Assembly: GCA_937870915.1 (NCBI GenBank)
Contig: CALMZQ010000155.1
Coordinates: 1-64,000, forward strand
DNA length: 64,000 nt
Source of the DNA: an uncultured Ignavibacteria bacterium
GTDB lineage: Bacteria; Bacteroidota; Ignavibacteria; Kapaibacteriales; Kapaibacteriaceae
Reading direction: 5' to 3'
In this document: piece after piece, positions 35,911 through 43,884 of the stretch
Layout of the letters: each line of letters begins with the position of its first letter
Position numbering within the stretch: position 1 is the stretch's first letter
The notes under the pieces: generated by a model
Seen by the model: the letters and a program-made list of their open reading frames with translations, nothing else
Told to the model about the DNA's origin: nothing
Database searches by the model: none
Program-made: the position numbers and the translations under genes

Positions 35911-37053
35911 ATGCACCCCACGACCCGCTCGAATACCCACAATAGCACCGTCCTCATCTCCTTGGTTGCTGTGATGCTCCTTGCTTCATGTAGTAAGGAG
36001 CCGTCTCCGCAAGAGACCGCGGCTAAACTCCGCAATGACTCGGTTCGAGTTGCGGAGGAGAAAAGGAATCATCGTGTTGATTCTCTGAAGAAGAGATTTC
36101 CGAAGATCACGTACTACCGCCTGCCGATCACCTCGAAGGTGATCCTTGATAGTGTGCGCCGGACATATGCAAAGTCAAAAGAAACGTGGACGAATTACCG
36201 CGTGCTTACGCTTCTCAACCGCAAGGACATTCAATATGTACGGTTAGGCGACACCCTTGTGCTGCCGGACACAATCATAGAGGACCTCAGGGCGTATTCC
36301 GTCTTTCCCCAATATTGGCCAGATGGAGACACCGTCTCAAAGGCAGTCTTTATCAGTAATAAGTGGCAATCATATGCCTGTTATGCGAATGGTGAACTCG
36401 TTCGATATGCAGCATGTAACTCCGGAGAAGAGAGAAAGCCAACACTACCCGGACGATATGCTGTGTATTGGCGAGATAGGAAGCGCATATCCTCGCTGGA
36501 CAGTACGTGGATCCTACCGTTCACCGTCAACTTCCATCTTCAGGCAGGTAGTGCCTTCCACCAATTCGACATGCCGGGTAGGCCCGTATCACATTCATGT
36601 GTCCGCCAGTTTCTTTCAGACGCGGAATGGCTCTACCGCTGGGTTCGTACTGCCCGCGTAGATACCGTAGAGCATCGTTTCATTCCGTGGACAGGAACAC
36701 CCGTTGTTATCGTTGACATTTTCGACTTCGCACGTAGAAGAGGGGGCCCGTGGCTCGAGCTAACGTCGAACACCGACGTCACGGTTGAACTTCCAAAGGA
36801 TGTATACGCAATCGAGGAAGCACTCATCCCGATCTCCCAGATTCCTAAGGAAGTGCGCGGATCATTACGCAACCGGAACCGCTACGTAACGGCCGATAGT
36901 GTTCTACGCGAGCGCGGGATCATTCGCGAAGGTGTACACCTTCGCGAGAGTATCAACTTCAATAAGCTGCGTCAGGAAAAGAAGAAGCGGAAAATGGAAG
37001 CAAGAAGAAGAACGGAATCTGAGCAGTCTCCTTCTACACCCGTTACGAACTAG
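35911..37053 (+). CDS. L,D-transpeptidase (YkuD-fold) lipoprotein
   Basis: 380 residues from ATG 35911; the upstream TTG in the track lies in the inverted repeat. The signal ends in lipobox 'MLLASC'. After a charged helical segment and a LysM-like stretch (TNYRVLTLLNRKDIQYVRLGDTLVLPD, about 80-120), the YkuD catalytic region lies near residues 205-260 with 'FHQFDMPGRPVSHSCVRQFLSDAEWLY', containing the conserved His...SHxCxR cysteine. L,D-transpeptidases form 3-3 peptidoglycan crosslinks or attach proteins to the wall. The C-terminus is very basic (KKKRKMEARRR). No SD is seen. It overlaps rarA tail to tail by 11 bp. Confidence 0.88.
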   Translation: MHPTTRSNTHNSTVLISLVAVMLLASCSKEPSPQETAAKLRNDSVRVAEEKRNHRVDSLKKRFPKITYYRLPITSKVILDSVRRTYAKSKETWTNYRVLTLLNRKDIQYVRLGDTLVLPDTIIEDLRAYSVFPQYWPDGDTVSKAVFISNKWQSYACYANGELVRYAACNSGEERKPTLPGRYAVYWRDRKRISSLDSTWILPFTVNFHLQAGSAFHQFDMPGRPVSHSCVRQFLSDAEWLYRWVRTARVDTVEHRFIPWTGTPVVIVDIFDFARRRGGPWLELTSNTDVTVELPKDVYAIEEALIPISQIPKEVRGSLRNRNRYVTADSVLRERGIIREGVHLRESINFNKLRQEKKKRKMEARRRTESEQSPSTPVTN

Positions 37054-38383
37054 GTCCCGCAGAATAACGTTCCGGCCAGAGATCTCGTAGTCGCTGAGCA
37101 ATCTCTGCTTCTACACCTTGTTCCTCCGGACGGTAGAACGCCTGTGGTTCAATAGCCTCAGGGAAGTATTTCTCTTGTACAAAATGTCCGGGGAATGAGT
37201 GTGGGTAGACGTAGTCCTTGCCGTGCCCCATCTCCTTCATCAATCGTGTTGGAGCGTTTCGAAGATGGACTGGGATGGTCACATCAGCCCCTTCCCTGAT
37301 CAGTGCCAGCGCTGCATCAATGGCCATGTAGGATGAGTTCGACTTTGGTGCAGAGGCCAGATACGTTACGCCCTGAGCCAATGGAATTCGGCCTTCGGGC
37401 ATACCAATGCGTTCTATCGCCTGGAAAACGGAAAGTGCAATCTGCAGCGCAAGAGGATCGGCGTTGCCAATATCTTCACTCGCAAAGATCACCATCCTCC
37501 TCGCAATAAAGGTTGGGTCTTCTCCGGCTTCGATCATCACTGCGAGATACAGCAGAGCTGCATCGGGATCGCTCCCACGCATTGATTTGATGAAGGCAGA
37601 AACGGTGTCGTAGTGTGCATCTCCGGCTCTATCATAGGCCAACACTCTGCGTTGCACCGTTGTTCGAAGTACATCACGCGTGATGTGAACCATTCCATCG
37701 GCATCACGTGGGGCTATGGAAGATGATGCTTCGATAGCGTTGAGTGCTGTACGTGCATCGCCCCCTGCAATACTTAACACAGCCTCCCAATCATCGATGG
37801 CGATGCGTCTGCTTTTCATTTGTTCGTCGTGAGTGAGGGCGCGCTCAATGATCGAACGAATATCGGCGTCGCTAAGTGGTTGAAGTCGATAGACCTGACA
37901 CCGCGACAGCAATGCGTTGTTCACTTCGAATGACGGATTCTCTGTTGTGGCACCGATGAGAGTTACAAGTCCACGCTCAACAGCATGAAGCAACGCATCC
38001 TGTTGGGCTTTGTTGAATCGGTGGATCTCATCGATGAATAGAACAAGGCGACGTCCCATCTTGCGATGGCGTTCAGCTCGCTGCATTGTTTCTCGCAGAT
38101 CCTTCACCCCGGCTTCTACAGCGGAAAGTCTCTCCATTGGGCTGCCTATGGATCCGGTAAGGACACGTGCAAGTGTTGTCTTGCCTGTTCCGGGTGGACC
38201 CCATAGGATCATGGATGGTAGTTCTCCACGTTCCACAAATACACGTAGGGGGCATCCCGATGCCAGGAGATGTTGTTGTCCGGCTACGTCATCAATCGCT
38301 TGTGGTCGCATCCTTTCTGCCAACGGTGCATCAGGAGAAGGCACTTCTTGTTTCGGCCGTTCGTCGTCAAACAGACTGTCCAT
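37043..38383 (-). CDS. rarA: replication-associated recombination AAA ATPase RarA/MgsA
   Basis: 446 residues, the normal size. 'PLAERMRPQAIDDVAGQQHLL' opening, Walker A 'GPPGTGKTT' near residue 65, Walker B 'LFIDEIHRFNKAQQDALL', sensor 'GATTENPSFEVNNALLSRC', and the C-terminal tetramerisation region with 'GSDPDAALLYLAVMIEAGEDP' and 'GHGKDYVYPHSFPGHFV'. RarA acts at stalled replication forks, loading at SSB-coated gaps. It is divergent from the 38382 gene, with overlapping start codons. Confidence 0.95.
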   Translation of the reverse strand: MDSLFDDERPKQEVPSPDAPLAERMRPQAIDDVAGQQHLLASGCPLRVFVERGELPSMILWGPPGTGKTTLARVLTGSIGSPMERLSAVEAGVKDLRETMQRAERHRKMGRRLVLFIDEIHRFNKAQQDALLHAVERGLVTLIGATTENPSFEVNNALLSRCQVYRLQPLSDADIRSIIERALTHDEQMKSRRIAIDDWEAVLSIAGGDARTALNAIEASSSIAPRDADGMVHITRDVLRTTVQRRVLAYDRAGDAHYDTVSAFIKSMRGSDPDAALLYLAVMIEAGEDPTFIARRMVIFASEDIGNADPLALQIALSVFQAIERIGMPEGRIPLAQGVTYLASAPKSNSSYMAIDAALALIREGADVTIPVHLRNAPTRLMKEMGHGKDYVYPHSFPGHFVQEKYFPEAIEPQAFYRPEEQGVEAEIAQRLRDLWPERYSAGPSS

Positions 38384-39059
38384 GACTATGTTGCTCGGTA
38401 TGTTCCTGCCAAACTACTGTATTGCCGGCGTTCTGTCACTTGTACTCCCACTACTGTGGTGGTATGAGTTTGACGCTGCATCTGCCGGGCGCAAGGAGCT
38501 AGCAGAATGGTCGGGCACCAAAACGATTTCTATCACAGATGCCAAGCGCTCCTATCTTGGTCCGTTTGGCAATGACAGCATCAGGCTATCGGCACAGGAT
38601 ATACCTCATCACGACACGATCGTAGTTGAGCTGCGGGTTTATATCCTCGGATCGTGGGACGGGGTTGAAGACGATGACCGTCTACTCATCATGCTCGACG
38701 GCAGAGATACGCTGCTCTACACAACGTTCAGCAATACATTGATTGAACAGAATTATCCTGCTTGGAGAGGGGGCAGAGTGTTCCCTCGTAGGACCGGTTC
38801 TGCGGAAGTAGATGTTACGGGTTGGATCTTCAGTGAGCCAAGGGTCTTTCATGGACCGCTTGATGCCGCTTATACCATGGTCTTCCGCGTCCCACATTCC
38901 TCGCGCAAGTGCAGCATTACATTCCAGGGTTTTCTTACGGACGTGCGACCAATACCGGCAAACGAGGCTTGGGGAATTGGATCTGTGCGTATTGGTTTGG
39001 TGGAGAAGGAGAAGCCCCCTTCACCTTTGAATGAACCGATGGTGTATCCCGGCCGCTAG
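38382..39059 (+). CDS. membrane-anchored or secreted protein with galactose-binding-like beta domain
   Basis: Up to 225 residues. The track ORF starts far upstream inside rarA; realistic starts are ATG 38382, 38388 or 38400, all followed by a hydrophobic segment (LPNYCIAGVLSLVLPLLWWY). None has an SD. The body contains 'IVVELRVYILGSWDG...DRLLIMLDG...LLYTTFSN', a pattern I have seen in bacterial surface beta-sandwich modules. No enzymatic residues are evident. It ends in a CTAG shared with the convergent 39056 gene. The function is unknown, but real coding is supported by the signal segment and the tight packing. Confidence 0.6.
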   Translation: MTMLLGMFLPNYCIAGVLSLVLPLLWWYEFDAASAGRKELAEWSGTKTISITDAKRSYLGPFGNDSIRLSAQDIPHHDTIVVELRVYILGSWDGVEDDDRLLIMLDGRDTLLYTTFSNTLIEQNYPAWRGGRVFPRRTGSAEVDVTGWIFSEPRVFHGPLDAAYTMVFRVPHSSRKCSITFQGFLTDVRPIPANEAWGIGSVRIGLVEKEKPPSPLNEPMVYPGR

Positions 39060-40000
39060 ACTCGTTGTATGCTGAAGGAGCCACCGATTGAACGAACGGC
39101 GAGCTTTGTCTTTGAGCGTTCTATTGCTGCGCGAAGTCTGATCATGGGGTCGGCTATCGGCTCTTCGCTTTGCCGAAACGTAGAATGATGAATTGGCATC
39201 ATCGATCGTGCATTCATCATATCGACCATACTGAGAGATTCTTCCGGAGTGCAGTGCGTCTCCGGATATGGATCATATGCACCAATCGGCATTATGGCAA
39301 GGTCTACAGGTTGACGAATTTTTGCAAATGTTGTGGTGTGGGCTGTGTCTCCGCCAAAAACAACCCGAACTCCGTTTCGCTCTAGGAGGTAGCCATTGTA
39401 GCTGCGACCGGATCGGTATTGTCCATTCGATCGACACGCTTCTCCGGGCAGTCGCCATCCGTTATGTCGCACTTGAAGTGCGGTAAGCGAAACATCAGCA
39501 ACTGTTGTGCGATCACCCCAATCCATTTCGTGCACGGAACGCCACGGCAGATCTTCAATAACGTCCATCGTGTTCGTTGCTGTTATCACATCCAATTCCC
39601 CATGCCAGCGCTCGGCCATAGCACTCAAGGAGCGTCTGTCCATATGATCAAGGTGTGCATGAGATAGCAGCACCAGATCCGGTCTTGGTAGTTCTTCAAT
39701 AGTTAGGGCAGGGGGCGAGAATCGCCGTGGTCCTATCGTGATTCCCAAAATGGATAATCCATAGGAATCAAAGAGCACGGGATCGGTGATGATCCACGAG
39801 CCACCAATGTTGATCAGAACGGTGGAGTGACCAAGCCAGCAAGCCCACAAACAACAATCATCTGCCTCCAACAGCGTCGGATGATTGGCAGTTTGTGTAG
39901 ATCCGGTTGATAGTGGACATGGGATGGATGGAAGAGGAGCAGTAATGATTGCACCGCTTGCCAACACCATCGTTCGAAGTAGGTGTCGTCTGCTCAGCAT
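39056..40000 (-). CDS. Tat-exported MBL-fold hydrolase (NAPE-PLD/UlaG-like)
   Basis: 314 residues from ATG 40000, chosen because it opens a twin-arginine signal 'MLSRRHLLRTMVLASGA'; the track start is nine codons upstream. The metallo-hydrolase motifs 'LLSHAHLDHMD' (HxHxDH), 'LGHSTVLI' and 'VVFGGDTAHT' match the lactamase_B_2 group that includes N-acyl-phosphatidylethanolamine phospholipase D and UlaG-like lactonases. The Tat signal implies folding and metal loading in the cytoplasm before export. The substrate cannot be told from sequence. It stands alone on its strand, convergent with the 38382 gene. Confidence 0.85.
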   Translation of the reverse strand: MLSRRHLLRTMVLASGAIITAPLPSIPCPLSTGSTQTANHPTLLEADDCCLWACWLGHSTVLINIGGSWIITDPVLFDSYGLSILGITIGPRRFSPPALTIEELPRPDLVLLSHAHLDHMDRRSLSAMAERWHGELDVITATNTMDVIEDLPWRSVHEMDWGDRTTVADVSLTALQVRHNGWRLPGEACRSNGQYRSGRSYNGYLLERNGVRVVFGGDTAHTTTFAKIRQPVDLAIMPIGAYDPYPETHCTPEESLSMVDMMNARSMMPIHHSTFRQSEEPIADPMIRLRAAIERSKTKLAVRSIGGSFSIQRV

Positions 40001-40084
40001 GAAGGTTCCCCCCGGAACGGAATACATCCAAACTACACGCTAGTTCTCGGTGAACCTTGTTACCATCACGTTGTAAGGAGATTG

Positions 40085-40092
40085 TAATTTTG
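40085..40092 (+). promoter_or_regulatory. -7 element upstream of the envelope operon
   Basis: TAATTTTG, an exact TAnnTTTG, about 70 bp before ATG 40164. Nearby TTG triplets are at non-ideal spacings (11 and 25 nt), so the -33 element is unresolved. Confidence 0.4.
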
Positions 40093-40163
40093 CGAAACAT
40101 TGTGGCACCTGTCTCGTATCAGCACTCCTCTCACGTTGAAACGATCCGTATCAGGTAAGGACC

Positions 40164-40955
40164 ATGAAGACAATTCTTGCAAGTGTTCTGTTTGTTGTTT
40201 CTGCAGCAGCGGGTTATGCACAGACAGACACAACCTCTCCGCTGCTCACAGCAACGAAACAGACAGATACCGATCAAGTAATGATCGATCGTATCAAGCA
40301 GAACTATCTGCCTGCCCAGTTCGGGCTCTATTATTCGCAATCCGTTCCCCAGTCGTCCTTACGCAAGGCGTATGATAGTCTTGGCGGACCAAACGTCGGA
40401 TATGGTTTTGCGATAAACGGCGGATACAATTTTGACCCCATTCCACTTGTGATAGGGGGCGAGTTTGCGATGCACTTCTTTGGAACTCGCGACAAAACAT
40501 TCGGTTCCGGAACACTCTTCAGTAATCGTGTTGAACTGTCTACACAGAACTTCACCATTCCGATTCTTGCATTTGTTCGCCTTCAGCCAAACATTGCTAC
40601 ATGGGTCTTTCCTTATGCAGAACTTGTTGGTGGAACAACGATCTACTCGTCTGTTCTCACCGCAAAGAAGTATAACGATGGGGAAGAGATTCCGTCAGAA
40701 ACAGAAAGTGAAGGAGGAGCAAATCTTACGTATGGCGTAGGTGCCGGACTCGCGATCAAGGTAGCCGATATCATTACGCTACCAAACTCGCTTCAGCGCA
40801 CTCTCATTGACGTCAGGATGCGCTACCTCTGGGGAACCAGCGTTGAAGTTCCGCTTGTGGAACCAACAAACAATCAATCCTTTGTGATCAGAAATGTGTC
40901 AGTAGATGCGCCGGAGCAAATCGTGTTCCAGGTTGGCATCATGGTCCAACTTTAA
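40164..40955 (+). CDS. outer-membrane beta-barrel-like secreted protein
   Basis: 263 residues. Signal peptide MKTILASVLFVVSAAAGYA with mature Gln. Alternating hydrophobic/polar strands with Gly/Tyr pairs (VGYGFAINGGYNFD, VIGGEFAMHFFGT, LTYGVGAGLAIKV) and a hydrophobic end (IVFQVGIMVQL) suggest an eight- to ten-stranded outer-membrane barrel of the OmpW/PorT-like type. AAGGACC precedes the ATG. First of four closely spaced genes (gaps 32, 12 and 6 bp) encoding a barrel, two lipoproteins and an ankyrin protein, suggesting one envelope assembly (inference). Confidence 0.75.
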   Translation: MKTILASVLFVVSAAAGYAQTDTTSPLLTATKQTDTDQVMIDRIKQNYLPAQFGLYYSQSVPQSSLRKAYDSLGGPNVGYGFAINGGYNFDPIPLVIGGEFAMHFFGTRDKTFGSGTLFSNRVELSTQNFTIPILAFVRLQPNIATWVFPYAELVGGTTIYSSVLTAKKYNDGEEIPSETESEGGANLTYGVGAGLAIKVADIITLPNSLQRTLIDVRMRYLWGTSVEVPLVEPTNNQSFVIRNVSVDAPEQIVFQVGIMVQL

Positions 40956-40987
40956 ACCACTACAACGACTAATCGGAGAAATTGACA

Positions 40988-41398
40988 ATGCGTACACTAG
41001 CCATCGGTACTGCCGCCGTTGTTTTGATTTCGGTAAGCGCGTGCAGAACTGCACAAGACAATCAGCGCGACCTCAAGTCCACACAAGACCGTGAAATGAC
41101 GGTTGGTGTTGTCCAACGCGAGATCAAAAAGGGCATGGCCGGAGCTTCCGTAGTAGAAGCACTGGGTTCACCTAATATTGTAACGAAGGACGAAAAGGAA
41201 CGCGAGACGTGGGTCTATGACAAGATCGCAACAGAGGCCTCCTACTCTGAGAGTCAGAACGGTCTCTTCCTTATTCTCGGCGGGTTCAACAACCAGTCCG
41301 GAGCCTCAAGCACTACTCAACGTACACTCACAGTTGTGATCAAGTTCGATCCCAACGGCCGGGTTGAGTCGTTCACATATCATCAAAGCAAGTTCTAA
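40988..41398 (+). CDS. small BamE/SmpA-like lipoprotein
   Basis: 136 residues from ATG 40988 (GGAGAAATTG upstream). The signal ends in lipobox 'ISVSAC'. The domain 'VVQREIKKGMAGASVVEALGSPNIVTKDEKERETWVYDK' (about 40-85) follows the SmpA/OmlA/BamE pattern of a two-helix packed sheet in which 'G...VxxxLGxP' precedes a Trp-Tyr strand. A hydrophobic Gly-rich insertion and a strand 'TLTVVIKFDPNGRVESFTYH' follow. BamE assists barrel folding in proteobacteria; here the resemblance is structural only. Second gene of the envelope operon. Confidence 0.75.
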   Translation: MRTLAIGTAAVVLISVSACRTAQDNQRDLKSTQDREMTVGVVQREIKKGMAGASVVEALGSPNIVTKDEKERETWVYDKIATEASYSESQNGLFLILGGFNNQSGASSTTQRTLTVVIKFDPNGRVESFTYHQSKF

Positions 41399-41410
41399 TC
41401 CGTTTCTCCA

Positions 41411-41977
41411 ATGAAATCACTCATCATCATCGGAATCGTGTCTATTGTTGCATCGTCCTGCACGATCATCAACCAGGCGCCCCCTACACCCAATCCGCAA
41501 ACCCAATTACAGACTCGTGAGTTTCAGACACGGGAGTTCGATACGAATGACGTGAAACTCATTATGAAGGCGATGCTGAATGTGTTGCAGGACGATGGAT
41601 TTGTCGTCAAGAATGCTGTAACCGATCTCGGACTCCTAACGGCCACCAAGGAGATTCAACTTTCAGGCGGAACGAGTTCCTCAGATAAATACTGGACAGA
41701 TGTTTTTGAAACCGTGTTTCGGTCTTCCTCAGGCTCTCGGTCCAAGCAATCCACAGATCGTCAAGAGCAGCGATACAATAAATTCAAGCAGATAGAGGTC
41801 AGTATCAATGTCTCAGAGTTAGGTCGCCGTAGTAAGGTTAGGGCTAACTTTCAGGCAAAGATCATCGATAACCTTGGCAACCCTGTTGAGGTATACGTGA
41901 TCCAAGACCCCAAGTTCTACCAAGACTTCTTCTCAAAGGTGGATAAGGGTATATTCATCCAGAAGCAAGGTTTCTAG
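41411..41977 (+). CDS. lipoprotein of unknown function with QTREF repeat
   Basis: 188 residues. The signal ends at 'VASSC' (acylated Cys). After a Pro/Gln linker comes a perfect duplication 'QTREFQTREF' just before a folded part beginning 'DTNDVKLIMKAMLNVLQDDGFVVKNAV'. That opening resembles the 'helix then strand' start of periplasmic DUF4136/DUF4810-type lipoprotein domains. A Ser/Arg-rich loop (SSSGSRSKQS) interrupts the domain, and the C-terminus is 'YQDFFSKVDKGIFIQ'. It lies 12 bp after the BamE-like gene and 6 bp before the ankyrin gene. No function known. Confidence 0.7.
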   Translation: MKSLIIIGIVSIVASSCTIINQAPPTPNPQTQLQTREFQTREFDTNDVKLIMKAMLNVLQDDGFVVKNAVTDLGLLTATKEIQLSGGTSSSDKYWTDVFETVFRSSSGSRSKQSTDRQEQRYNKFKQIEVSINVSELGRRSKVRANFQAKIIDNLGNPVEVYVIQDPKFYQDFFSKVDKGIFIQKQGF

Positions 41978-41983
41978 GAGCGT

Positions 41984-42733
41984 ATGTACCGTCCGATCAT
42001 CGCGGCACTGATCTTTCTAGGGTTATCCATTACGGGTAACCCTTTCCCAGTTTTTGCTCAATCCCTTGTAGAGACGGTGAAAACCGGCAATCTCCGGAGC
42101 GTGAAGAAGATCCTATCGAAGAAGTCTACCAACGTGAATGAAGTAGACTCAGATGGTCTTACTTCACTTATGGTGGCCACGATTGCGAATGACAGTTTGA
42201 TGGTTGAGACGCTCATCGCTGCGGGAGTAGACCCTAACATCCAATCCAAAAGTGGCATGACGGCTCTCCATGCCGCTGCCTTCAATAATCGCGATCAAAT
42301 CATGCCCATGATCATCGCTATGGGAGCAGATCCGAATAAGATCGACTCCAAGGGCAGAACCCCATTGCTCGTAGCAGCACAAATGGGTCACACCAATCCC
42401 ATCACCTACCTGATTCAGGCTGGAGCTGATCTAGAATTCAAGGATATCAAGGGCAATACAGCCCTGATGCTTGCTTGTGGTGGACGCCATCTCGGTGCCG
42501 TAGATGAACTTCTTGATAAGGGGGCTAACCCAAACTCTCGAGATCTCCAAGGAAGAACTCCTCTGATGCTGCTATCGTTGCTCGGTGAAGATGAAATGGT
42601 GCGAATACTTCTCAAGTTTAAGGCAGACGTTACCTTAGTTGACCATTCTATGAAGACTGCATTAGCCTATGCAAGGGAATATCACCGTAGAGCAGTTATC
42701 GCACTTTTAGAGAAGTCGGGCGCTAAATATTGA
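41984..42733 (+). CDS. secreted ankyrin-repeat protein
   Basis: 249 residues. Signal peptide ends 'FPVFA' with mature Gln-Ser-Leu. Six ankyrin repeats follow from about residue 35: 'DGLTSLMVATIANDSLMVETLIAAGVDPN', 'SGMTALHAAAFNNRDQIMPMIIAMGADPN', 'KGRTPLLVAAQMGHTNPITYLIQAGAD', 'KGNTALMLACGGRHLGAVDELLDKGANPN' and so on. Ankyrin stacks bind proteins, here in the periplasm or outside the cell. It closes the four-gene envelope operon; a weak TCGT/ACGA hairpin with T6 lies just after the stop. Confidence 0.88.
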   Translation: MYRPIIAALIFLGLSITGNPFPVFAQSLVETVKTGNLRSVKKILSKKSTNVNEVDSDGLTSLMVATIANDSLMVETLIAAGVDPNIQSKSGMTALHAAAFNNRDQIMPMIIAMGADPNKIDSKGRTPLLVAAQMGHTNPITYLIQAGADLEFKDIKGNTALMLACGGRHLGAVDELLDKGANPNSRDLQGRTPLMLLSLLGEDEMVRILLKFKADVTLVDHSMKTALAYAREYHRRAVIALLEKSGAKY

Positions 42734-42805
42734 TGTTTTAGAGATATGTTGGGACGTCGTTAATAGACGATAGTTTTTTGGTACTCTCTCCAGTTAGGAG
42801 TCGAT

Positions 42806-43882
42806 ATGGCCCTGTTAAACACCTCCAAGCTAACGCGTATAGGAGTCTTCTATGATGGAAACTACTTCCTTCATGTAAGTAACTACTACGCATTCAATCA
42901 CTCTCGTAATAGCCGCATCAGTCTTCGAGGACTCCACGAGTTCATTCGGGCTCAGGTGGGTTTGAAGGAAGCTACTGACACCCGGCTTTGCCAGATCGTA
43001 GACAGCCACTTTTTCCGTGGCCGCATTTCGGCGAACGAAGCCCAGACACGGGGCAATCTTCTGTACTACGATCGTGTATTCGAAGATATCCTTATGTGGG
43101 AAGGTGTGATCACGCACTATCTCCCGATACGAAACTCCGGCGGTCGTCGCGAGGAAAAGGGAATTGACGTGTGGATGGCACTCGAAGCTTATGAGCTCAC
43201 CCTTCTGAAGCAATTCGATGTAGTTGTACTGATCACTTCGGATGGGGATTACGTGCCGCTCGTACGCAAGCTGAATAACCTTGGCGCTCGAGTGATGGTA
43301 CTTTCCTGGGACTTTGAATTCGACGACAACGAAGGTAAACACGTTGTAACGCGCACTTCTCAAGAGCTACTGGAAGAAGTAACATATCCGATCTCAATGC
43401 ATGAGCTGATCGAAAACCGTGCAATGCGTAATGATCCGATCATTCAAAATCTATTTGTCAAACGAGATGAAACCGCAACTCGACAAGTAGTCTACAGCTC
43501 AGATATGGCAGGTGCTGGTCCAAAGCGGGAGATACGTGAACATCGTGAGATCCGCGAAACACTTCTTGGACCTGACGTTCGCGAACCACGAGTTATTCGT
43601 ACGCCGGTATCCGATGATGGCGAGCCGGTTGAAGAGCCAACAGGTGAACGGTTTGATAGCTACGTCCTGAGTCTCAAGAATGGCTACGGCTTCATTAAGT
43701 ACCCACCGAATAACCTGTTCTTCCACGCAACAGATCTGCTGAATGCAGACTTCCCGGAGCTGCAAGAAGGAGATCCGGTGGAGTTCAGTATCGGCTTCAA
43801 TCGCGATGGAGATGAAGTTGCAAAGAGCGTAAAACTTATGCTCGACGATGATGTGGTGGAGGATGACGAACAGGGCATCTAA
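42806..43882 (+). CDS. NYN (PIN-like) nuclease domain fused to a cold-shock domain
   Basis: 358 residues; AGGAG at 5 nt before ATG. Residues about 8-200 form a NYN/LabA-type PIN-fold nuclease: 'IGVFYDGNYF' (first acidic residue), 'REEKGIDVWMALEAY', and 'LITSDGDYVPLVRKL'. The acidic residues expected to bind metal are present. A charged linker with 'REIREHREIRE' (about 240-290) leads to a C-terminal cold-shock/OB domain with RNP1 'NGYGFIKY', RNP2 'LFFHAT' and 'LQEGDPVEFSI'. A nuclease joined to an RNA-binding OB domain implies RNA cleavage or surveillance (inference). The aminotransferase gene starts 2 bp later. Confidence 0.88.
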   Translation: MALLNTSKLTRIGVFYDGNYFLHVSNYYAFNHSRNSRISLRGLHEFIRAQVGLKEATDTRLCQIVDSHFFRGRISANEAQTRGNLLYYDRVFEDILMWEGVITHYLPIRNSGGRREEKGIDVWMALEAYELTLLKQFDVVVLITSDGDYVPLVRKLNNLGARVMVLSWDFEFDDNEGKHVVTRTSQELLEEVTYPISMHELIENRAMRNDPIIQNLFVKRDETATRQVVYSSDMAGAGPKREIREHREIRETLLGPDVREPRVIRTPVSDDGEPVEEPTGERFDSYVLSLKNGYGFIKYPPNNLFFHATDLLNADFPELQEGDPVEFSIGFNRDGDEVAKSVKLMLDDDVVEDDEQGI

Positions 43883-43884
43883 AC

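Noticed and set aside
42754-42779. Possible terminator after the ankyrin gene
   Set aside because: Only a 4-bp stem (TCGT/ACGA) before six T's; too weak to list as a feature.
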